A DNA stretch of 64,000 bases from Gaiellasilicea sp037721555 (GTDB lineage Bacteria > Actinomycetota > Thermoleophilia > Gaiellales > Gaiellaceae): assembly GCA_037721555.1 (NCBI GenBank), contig JBBJOI010000007.1, positions 60,163 to 124,162 on the forward strand, written 5' to 3'. Position 1 is the stretch's first letter. Each line of letters starts with the position of its first letter. Below, in pieces: positions 58,710 to 64,000 of the stretch. Position numbers and translations under genes: made by a program. Below the pieces are notes generated by a model, which had not been told where the DNA came from, ran no database searches, and saw only the letters and a list, made by a program, of their open reading frames with translations.

Positions 58710-59411
58710 CTGACCGTCGTCGGGATCCTGCCCGCGGCCGGCTTCGCGACGAGGCTCCAGCCTCTCGGCTGCTCGAAGGAGGTGCTCCCGATCGGCGGGC
58801 GGCCGGTGATGGACTACGTCGTCGACCGGATGCGCGCCGGCGGCTGCACGGAGCTGCGACTCGTAACCCGGGTGGAGAAGGACGACGTGGTCGCCCACGC
58901 TGAGGAGCTGGGGGCCACCGTCCTGATCGCCACGCCGGCGACGACGAGCGAATCGTTCGCGGTGGGGCTGCGCGGGCTCGAGCCGGACGACATCGTCCTG
59001 CTCGGCTGGCCGGACACGCTCTGGGAGCCGGCGGACGGCTACCGGCAGCTCGTCGACGCGGTCGAGAGCGGAGCGGAGATCGCGCTCGGGCTTTTCGAGT
59101 TGCGCGAGGACCTCGAGCGCTCAGACGTCGTCTCGTTCGACGAGGCGGGAGGCATCACCGGAATCCACGTCAAGCCGTCGAACCCACCGTCGACCTGGAT
59201 CTGGGGCTGCGCCGCAGCTCGTGCCCACGCGCTCGCCGGCTTGGAGCGGGAAGAGTGGCCGGGCTCCTTTTTCGACTCGTTCTGTCGGCGGGGCGGTACC
59301 CTGCATGGCGTGCGCCTCTCCGACGTCTGGCTCGATATCGGTACCAGGCCCTCGCTGGCGCGCGCGGACGCCCTGCTCGCTGTCATCTCGCCCAACCCCA
59401 CCAAGGAGTAG
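58710..59411 (+). CDS. Sugar-phosphate nucleotidyltransferase (CTG start)
   Basis: 233 aa. The nucleotide-binding signature GILPAAGFATRL lies at residues 5-16, then KEVLPIGGRPVMDYVVDRM and the sugar-binding LGWPDTLWEP. It resembles glucose-1-phosphate thymidylyl-/uridylyltransferases but is short. The frame is closed by a TGA at 58704-58706 and the next GTG is at 58782, inside the domain. CTG 58710 is preceded by GGGGAGGG with 7 nt spacing, an ideal ribosome-binding site. The sugar and base cannot be deduced. Confidence 0.87.
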   Translation: MTVVGILPAAGFATRLQPLGCSKEVLPIGGRPVMDYVVDRMRAGGCTELRLVTRVEKDDVVAHAEELGATVLIATPATTSESFAVGLRGLEPDDIVLLGWPDTLWEPADGYRQLVDAVESGAEIALGLFELREDLERSDVVSFDEAGGITGIHVKPSNPPSTWIWGCAAARAHALAGLEREEWPGSFFDSFCRRGGTLHGVRLSDVWLDIGTRPSLARADALLAVISPNPTKE

Positions 59412-59414
59412 TCG

Positions 59415-60308
59415 ATGCATGCCGTGTACGTCGATTCCCCTCTGAGCGACGAAGCTCGCCGCGAGCGTCTCTACGACGGCGACCTCTTCCTCTACTCGCC
59501 CCGTCCTTCCACCCTCGCGCTCACGGAGTTCGGCCGGGAGCTGGCCGAAGACGCGTTCGCGCCGCTCGACCCGGAGGCAGCGCAGTACGAGATGGAGGTG
59601 GAGGAGTACGCCAAGCTGCTCTCGGATCTCAAGCCCCGGTTCATCCACCACCCCTCGTCGAAGAGCCTGATCCAGGAGATGCTCGCTGATCTCGGCTGTG
59701 ATCTCGAGAAGATTCACTTCGACGTTCCCCGCATGCGAAGCTCGACCTCCGACGACTACCTCACCTCGGGCATCGCGTATGCCTTCCATCCCCATCGCGA
59801 CACCTGGTACTCCGCACCGCTGTGCCAGCTCAACTGGTGGCTCCCGATCTACCCGATCGCCACGGAGAACTGCCTCGCCTTCCACCCGAAGTACTGGTAC
59901 ACGCCGACGAAGAACAGCTCGCGCGTCTACAACTACGCGGCCTGGAACGCCACGTCCCGCCAGGAGGCGGCGAAGCACGTCAAGACGGACACGCGCGTGC
60001 AGCCGAAGCCCGAGGAAGAGCTCGAGCTCGACCCGCAGATCCGGCCACTCGTGGAACCGGGCGGGATCGTCCTCTTCTCGGCCGCGCAGATGCACTCGAG
60101 CGTCCCCAACACGTCCGGGAAGACGCGTTTCAGCATCGACTTCCGCACCGTCGACATCGACGACGTCGCGGCAGGGCGGGGCGCGCAGAACGTCGACTCG
60201 GAGTGCACCGGGACTACGATGGGCGACTACCTGCGCGGCTCGGACCTCGAGCACGTGCCGGAGGAGCTGGTGGAGCGGTACGACACGCCGGCTCCCGCGG
60301 GCGTCTAG
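59415..60308 (+). CDS. Putative Fe(II)/2-oxoglutarate-dependent oxygenase (PhyH-like)
   Basis: 297 aa. A jelly-roll oxygenase is suggested by the H-x-D pair in FHPHRDTWYSAPL, the distal His in AAQMHSSVPN and the Arg in RFSIDFRTV about ten residues later. Conserved aromatic blocks (CQLNWWLPIYP and FHPKYWYTPTKN) lie between. It sits 3 nt after the nucleotidyltransferase, so it probably hydroxylates or otherwise oxidises a sugar or sugar-linked substrate. Its stop shares CTAG with that of the convergent GT9 gene. Confidence 0.7.
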   Translation: MHAVYVDSPLSDEARRERLYDGDLFLYSPRPSTLALTEFGRELAEDAFAPLDPEAAQYEMEVEEYAKLLSDLKPRFIHHPSSKSLIQEMLADLGCDLEKIHFDVPRMRSSTSDDYLTSGIAYAFHPHRDTWYSAPLCQLNWWLPIYPIATENCLAFHPKYWYTPTKNSSRVYNYAAWNATSRQEAAKHVKTDTRVQPKPEEELELDPQIRPLVEPGGIVLFSAAQMHSSVPNTSGKTRFSIDFRTVDIDDVAAGRGAQNVDSECTGTTMGDYLRGSDLEHVPEELVERYDTPAPAGV

Positions 60309-61339
60309 CGTCGGGGCGGAGGTGAGTGCGCCGCCGTGCCGAGCAACTCGTGCGCTGCCTCGCGCACTTGCGACACGGTGACGCCTTGGATGCAAACGTT
60401 GTTCCGACACGGGGCGTAGGTGACGCCGTCGTAACAGGGCCTGCAGGCAAGCTCGGCTCCGCCCCAGAACACTCGGGTTGTGATCGACTCTCGTACCTTC
60501 TCTTCGGGTTGCGTCGGCCCGAAGAGAGCGATTAGGGGCGCTCCGGCGAGCGCCGCGAGGTGCATCGGTCCGCTGTCGTGAGTGATCACGAGGCTGCTGG
60601 CCTGGAAGAGGGCGGCGAGTTGCAGTAGGTCGGTCTGACCCACGAGGTCGACGCCGGGCACTGAGGCAAAGGGCTTCCTCACCCAGTCGTCTGATGGTCC
60701 TCCAGCGAGAACGATGCTCACGCCTTCCCGAGCCAACTCCGACGCTAGCTCGACGTAGTTCTCGAGCGGCCATCGCCGCAACGCATCGTCGCGCAGCAGG
60801 TTCTTCGCGCCCCCCGGCGCCAGTACGACCGTTTTGATCCCGTTCTGCCCGAGCATGCGCCGCAGCTCGGGCGCAAGCTCGAACACGGGTTGCGGCAACG
60901 GCAGTCTCGGCGCCTGCGGTCCATCCTCGCCAAGAACGAGCCGGACATACTCATCTCCGTGGTAGCGGCCCGGTACGAGTCCCGGGCGGCGGCCGCTGCT
61001 GAAGCTCCGACGCACACCTCCGCGCGCCGACACGGTGAGCAGCTGGTACCTCCGGTCTCGGTAGCCCGTCAAGATCAGATCGAAGTGGCGGCCGGCTAGG
61101 TGTCGCCACGCGTCGAGGAGGACGATTGACTGCTGAGCTCGGGTGCCCTTCAGCAATGCGGCTTCGTCCACGGCCACGAGCTCGTCGATGGTTCCGAGCG
61201 CGCGGAGCAGCGGCTCTACGGCTAGGCCGCAGACCCAGGTGACTCGTGCGTCCGGATCGAGCCGTCGTGCCGCTGCGACCATGGGTGAGGCCATCACCAC
61301 GTCACCGATCGCGCCGAGCTTGACGATGAGGACGTTCAT
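60305..61339 (-). CDS. Glycosyltransferase family 9 (heptosyltransferase-like)
   Basis: 344 aa from ATG 61339 (GTG 61354 is possible). GT9 enzymes transfer heptose from ADP-heptose. The N-terminus is NVLIVKLGAIGDVVMASPM, with VVLAPGGAKNLLRDD near the middle and HDSGPMHLAALAGAPLIALFG in the donor site. Several cysteines lie near the C-terminus (ELACRPCYDGVTYAPC). The gene is divergent from the HldE C-domain gene, which supports heptose as donor sugar. Confidence 0.9.
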   Translation of the reverse strand: MNVLIVKLGAIGDVVMASPMVAAARRLDPDARVTWVCGLAVEPLLRALGTIDELVAVDEAALLKGTRAQQSIVLLDAWRHLAGRHFDLILTGYRDRRYQLLTVSARGGVRRSFSSGRRPGLVPGRYHGDEYVRLVLGEDGPQAPRLPLPQPVFELAPELRRMLGQNGIKTVVLAPGGAKNLLRDDALRRWPLENYVELASELAREGVSIVLAGGPSDDWVRKPFASVPGVDLVGQTDLLQLAALFQASSLVITHDSGPMHLAALAGAPLIALFGPTQPEEKVRESITTRVFWGGAELACRPCYDGVTYAPCRNNVCIQGVTVSQVREAAHELLGTAAHSPPPRR

Positions 61340-61406
61340 GCGCGCCGGACTCACGGTACATGCGCGCGCGGCCGTCTTCCGCGATCGTGACAGTTACGCT
61401 TGGCGG

Positions 61407-61922
61407 GTGGTACCCGGCGCGCCTGCGGCAACCTCTCCTGCCTCCGACTGGAACCGACTGCTCCGGCTGAGGGGTGAGTGGCGCGGAGCCAAGAAGGTCG
61501 TCGTCTGGACGAATGGTGTCTTCGACCTCCTGCATGTAGGGCATTTACACAGCCTCGAGGCTGCACGCTCGCTTGGCGACGTGCTCGTCGTGGGGTTGAA
61601 CAGCGACGCGTCGGTACGGGCGATCAAGGGATCCGGGCGGCCTGTCGTTCCTGAGGGTGAGCGCGCGGAACTGCTGAGGGCGCTGCGCACCGTCGACGAG
61701 GTCGTGATCTTCAACGAGCACACCCCGGAGCAGGCGCTTGCCCGGCTCAAGCCGGACGTCCATTGCAAGGGCGCGGATTACGCACCGCCAAACGGCTCGC
61801 CGATCCCGGAGCTCGAGCTCGTCCGCTCCTACGGTGGTCGCGTCGAGTTCCTGCCGCTCATCACCGGTGTCTCGACCACGGACCTCATCCGTCGCCTGAG
61901 TGCCAGTCCCGAGCACCGGTGA
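61407..61922 (+). CDS. hldE-C: D-glycero-beta-D-manno-heptose 1-phosphate adenylyltransferase (HldE C-domain, stand-alone)
   Basis: 171 aa. It transfers AMP to heptose-1-phosphate. The cytidylyltransferase-fold signature is VVWTNGVFDLLHVGHLHSL (HxGH as HVGH), then LVVGLNSDASVRAIKG, DVHCKGADYAP and the end VSTTDLIRRL. GTG at 61407 is chosen because TACGCT (61395-61400) ends 6 nt upstream. It overlaps gmhB by 4 nt (GTGA). In most proteobacteria this domain is fused to the kinase; here it is separate. Confidence 0.93.
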   Translation: MVPGAPAATSPASDWNRLLRLRGEWRGAKKVVVWTNGVFDLLHVGHLHSLEAARSLGDVLVVGLNSDASVRAIKGSGRPVVPEGERAELLRALRTVDEVVIFNEHTPEQALARLKPDVHCKGADYAPPNGSPIPELELVRSYGGRVEFLPLITGVSTTDLIRRLSASPEHR

Positions 61923-62470
61923 ACGTTCTCGGGCGCGCTGTCTTCATGGATCGCGACGGCACGCTGATCGACGACGTCGGCTACCCCAGCCGTCCGGACG
62001 ACGTGCGGCTGCTGCCCGGTGCGGCCGAGGCGCTCTTGCGTTTCGGTGCTGCCGGCTACAAGCGGATCGTGATCAGCAACCAGTCCGGAATCGGCAGGGG
62101 CTTGATCACCCGGGCTCAGGCCACGGCGGTGCACGAGCGGCTGCTGGCAGTGCTTGCCGAAGCGGGCGCCGAGATCGACGCCGCGTACTACTGCCCGCAC
62201 GCGCCGGATGAGAGTTGTGCCTGCAGAAAACCTTCTCCCGAGCTGATTCTGCAGGCGGCGCGGGAGCTCGACCTCGATCCGTCTGGCTCGTTCATGATCG
62301 GCGACAAGCCGAGCGACGTCGAGTCGGGATCGCGGGCAGGCTGTCGGACGATTCTCCTGAGCAGCCGGCCCACCGAGGCTCGTGTCGGCGTGGAGGCCGA
62401 TGCCGTCGTCACGGGCTGGCCTGACGCCGTGGAGCACGTCCTCACCGCGGACAGAGCGATCTCGGGATGA
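61919..62470 (+). CDS. gmhB: D-glycero-beta-D-manno-heptose 1,7-bisphosphate 7-phosphatase
   Basis: 183 aa. A HAD phosphatase with AVFMDRDGTLIDDVGYP, the histidinol-phosphatase-like ISNQSGIGRGL, zinc ligands in CPHAPDESCACRKP and GDKPSDVESGSRAG. It removes the 7-phosphate between the kinase and adenylyltransferase steps. GTG at 61919 overlaps the previous gene, and its stop overlaps hldE-N (ATGA). Confidence 0.93.
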   Translation: MNVLGRAVFMDRDGTLIDDVGYPSRPDDVRLLPGAAEALLRFGAAGYKRIVISNQSGIGRGLITRAQATAVHERLLAVLAEAGAEIDAAYYCPHAPDESCACRKPSPELILQAARELDLDPSGSFMIGDKPSDVESGSRAGCRTILLSSRPTEARVGVEADAVVTGWPDAVEHVLTADRAISG

Positions 62471-63435
62471 CACCGGCCGACCTTGCGAGCGGCTTTCGAG
62501 GCACCGCCGTGTTGGCCATCGGGGATCTGATGCTCGACGAGTACGTGTGGGGCGCGGCGCGCCGGATCTCGCCCGAGGCTCCGGTATTGGTGGTCGAGAT
62601 CGAGCGTCGGACCTACGTGCCGGGCGGAGCCGCGAACGCGGCGGCGGGCGTCGCGGCGCTGACCGGCGAGGCGCTGCTGGTTGGTGTCGTCGGTGACGAC
62701 GAGCGAGGGGAGATGCTACGGCAGACCATCGAGGCCGCCGGCGTTCGCACCGGTGGCTGCCTCGTCGACACTGCGCGTCCGACGACCACGAAAACCCGAG
62801 TGGTGGCCAACGGCCAGCAGGTCGTGCGGACCGACGTCGAGATACGAGAGCCCCTGACAACGAAGCTCGAGGACGAGCTCATCGACTGGATCGAGCGCCA
62901 CCTCGACGAGGTGCAGGCGCTCATGCTGTCTGACTACGGTAAGGGCGTGGTCTCGCCGAGGCTGGCACAAAGCGTGATCGAGTTGGCGCGGCGGGCGCAG
63001 AAGCCAATCGTGGTCGATCCCAAGGGAACCGACTATGCGAAGTACCGCGGCGCGACGGTGGTGACGCCGAACGTGCTCGAGATCGAGCGGGCGACGAACC
63101 TCGAGGTCGAGCGGCCGGAAGACCTGCCACGTGTCGCGGAAAGGCTCAGGACGGCCTTGGGTGATAGTGCTCTCCTCGTCACGCGCGGTCCCGAGGGCAT
63201 GTCGCTCTTTGCGGGCACAGAAGCTCCGGTCGATATCCCGGCCGAAGCACAGAATGTCTTCGACGTCACCGGCGCCGGCGATGCCGTCGTCGGGACGCTC
63301 GCGCTTGCCCTGGCACAAGGAGCGGCATTGGAGGATGCGGCGCGGCTCGCAAACCGGGCCGCAGGCATCGTGGTCGGGAAGATCGGAACGGCGACGGTCA
63401 CACTCGAGGAGCTACGCGAGCAACTCGGTGGCTGA
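62467..63435 (+). CDS. hldE-N: D-glycero-beta-D-manno-heptose-7-phosphate kinase (HldE N-domain, stand-alone)
   Basis: 322 aa, PfkB/ribokinase fold. It phosphorylates heptose-7-phosphate at C1. Motifs are AIGDLMLDEYVWGAARRISP, YVPGGAANAAAGVAALTG, SDYGKGVVSPRL, VVDPKGTDYAKYRGA and the catalytic DVTGAGDAVVGTLA. It completes kinase, phosphatase and adenylyltransferase; GmhA, the isomerase, is not in the window. Confidence 0.94.
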   Translation: MTPADLASGFRGTAVLAIGDLMLDEYVWGAARRISPEAPVLVVEIERRTYVPGGAANAAAGVAALTGEALLVGVVGDDERGEMLRQTIEAAGVRTGGCLVDTARPTTTKTRVVANGQQVVRTDVEIREPLTTKLEDELIDWIERHLDEVQALMLSDYGKGVVSPRLAQSVIELARRAQKPIVVDPKGTDYAKYRGATVVTPNVLEIERATNLEVERPEDLPRVAERLRTALGDSALLVTRGPEGMSLFAGTEAPVDIPAEAQNVFDVTGAGDAVVGTLALALAQGAALEDAARLANRAAGIVVGKIGTATVTLEELREQLGG

Positions 63436-63443
63436 TGTCCAGC

Positions 63444-63986
63444 TCAGTGGGAAGCGTCGCCGATCTCCGGCCAGCTGCGATCCCGCTCGGAGATGATCCG
63501 TCGTGGAACGGACGGCCAGTCGATCGCCAGTGCCGGGTCGTCCCAGCGCAGGCCGCCCTCGAAGCCCGGCGCGTACGCTGCGGAGTGGAGGTAGAACGTC
63601 TCAGTGTCGGGCGTCAGCGTCTGATAGCCGTGGGCGCAACCAGCAGGGATGTAGAGGGCCAGCCCGTTCAGCGCCGACAATTCGACACCGAGCCAGTGCA
63701 GGTAGGTTGGCGAGTCGGGACGCGCGTCGACGACCACGTCGTACACCGATCCTGCGGTACAGCGCACGACCTTGACGTCCTCATGCGGCGCGCGCTGGAA
63801 GTGGAGGCCACGCAGGGTTCCCGTGTGCTCGTTGAAGGCGAGGTTGCACTGCTCGACGTGCCCCGAGAGTCCGTGCCCGTCAAGCTCGTCACGAGCCCAC
63901 GTTCGAGCGAAGAAGCCGCGTTCGTCCTCCCGTCGCTCCAGCTCTAGGAGGAACACGCCTGCGAGGGCCGACTCGCGGAAGATCAT
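63444..63986 (-). CDS. rfbC: dTDP-4-dehydrorhamnose 3,5-epimerase-like protein (RfbC family)
   Basis: 180 aa. It is a cupin-fold epimerase of NDP-4-ketosugars. The catalytic His lies in TLRGLHFQRAPHEDVKVVRC and the Tyr region is in HSAAYAPGFEGGLRWDDPAL. The NDP nucleotide is not certain because CDP- and dTDP-sugar enzymes are mixed in this locus. ATG at 63986 leaves 14 nt to the window end, so its promoter is not visible. It converges with hldE-N after 8 nt. Confidence 0.9.
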   Translation of the reverse strand: MIFRESALAGVFLLELERREDERGFFARTWARDELDGHGLSGHVEQCNLAFNEHTGTLRGLHFQRAPHEDVKVVRCTAGSVYDVVVDARPDSPTYLHWLGVELSALNGLALYIPAGCAHGYQTLTPDTETFYLHSAAYAPGFEGGLRWDDPALAIDWPSVPRRIISERDRSWPEIGDASH

Positions 63987-64000
63987 CCTCGTGCGGCGAC

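Overview
The window is a 64 kb, very GC-rich, gene-dense bacterial chromosome segment. The order map-infA-rpmJ-rpsM-rpsK-rpsD-rpoA-rplQ-truA, DUF2469, a Ku protein, DUF4081-GNAT and MoxR-DUF58 genes, and the prevalence of GTG starts, point to a high-GC actinobacterium. The overall look resembles Thermoleophilia (Gaiella/Solirubrobacter-like), but that level is an inference. No transposase, integrase, phage gene or CRISPR array was seen.

Layout. 1-4.4 kb: end of adk, then map and the ribosomal protein/RNA polymerase alpha operon. 4.4-5.1 kb: two palindromic repeat elements flanking a small NfeD-like gene. 5.1-8.6 kb: truA, a HAD phosphatase and ligA. 8.6-11.9 kb: D-Ala-D-Ala carboxypeptidase and an orphan response regulator, divergent from an NlpC/P60 hydrolase. 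11.9-19 kb: acyl-CoA ligase, Ku, a structured leader or small RNA, alpha/beta hydrolase, NIF3, tRNA-Pro(CGG), CoA-binding protein, HAD hydrolase and CoA transferase. 19-28.4 kb: lipid/acyl-CoA catabolism (three acyl-CoA dehydrogenases, an SDR) mixed with cell-wall hydrolases. 28.4-36.3 kb: envelope proteins (VanW, DUF2339/DUF3999 pair, L,D-transpeptidase, a 15-bp-repeat protein, lipid kinase). 36.3-43.4 kb: deoD, GNAT, histidine phosphatase, tilS-hpt-ftsH. 43.4-47.7 kb: MoxR/DUF58/DUF4129 operon on the minus strand. 47.7-54.4 kb: folP-folB-folK, DUF2469, coaX, DUF4383, dusB, greA, lysS. 54.4-64 kb: a surface-sugar locus with a CDP-glucose type cytidylyltransferase, C-methyltransferase, DUF4910 protein, SDR, nucleotidyltransferase, Fe(II)/2OG-type oxygenase, GT9 glycosyltransferase, a split ADP-heptose pathway (HldE C-domain, GmhB, HldE N-domain) and an RfbC-like epimerase.

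Genome-wide style visible here. About 25 genes have a TANNNT -10 box ending only 6-9 nt before the start codon, so leaderless transcription looks like the default for first genes. Several genes have no ATG, GTG or TTG compatible with their conserved N-terminus and appear to use CTG or another near-cognate codon; the clearest is the nucleotidyltransferase at 58710. Three divergent gene pairs appear to share overlapping, symmetric -10 boxes.

The best candidates for something undescribed are a family of about 165-175 bp palindromic elements (4.93, 38.5 and 57.7 kb, with a related-looking one at 4.4 kb) whose cores are conserved while the outer arms differ between copies yet match within each copy, a structured minus-strand RNA with an intrinsic terminator at 14.9-15.0 kb, and the split heptose/CDP-sugar locus.
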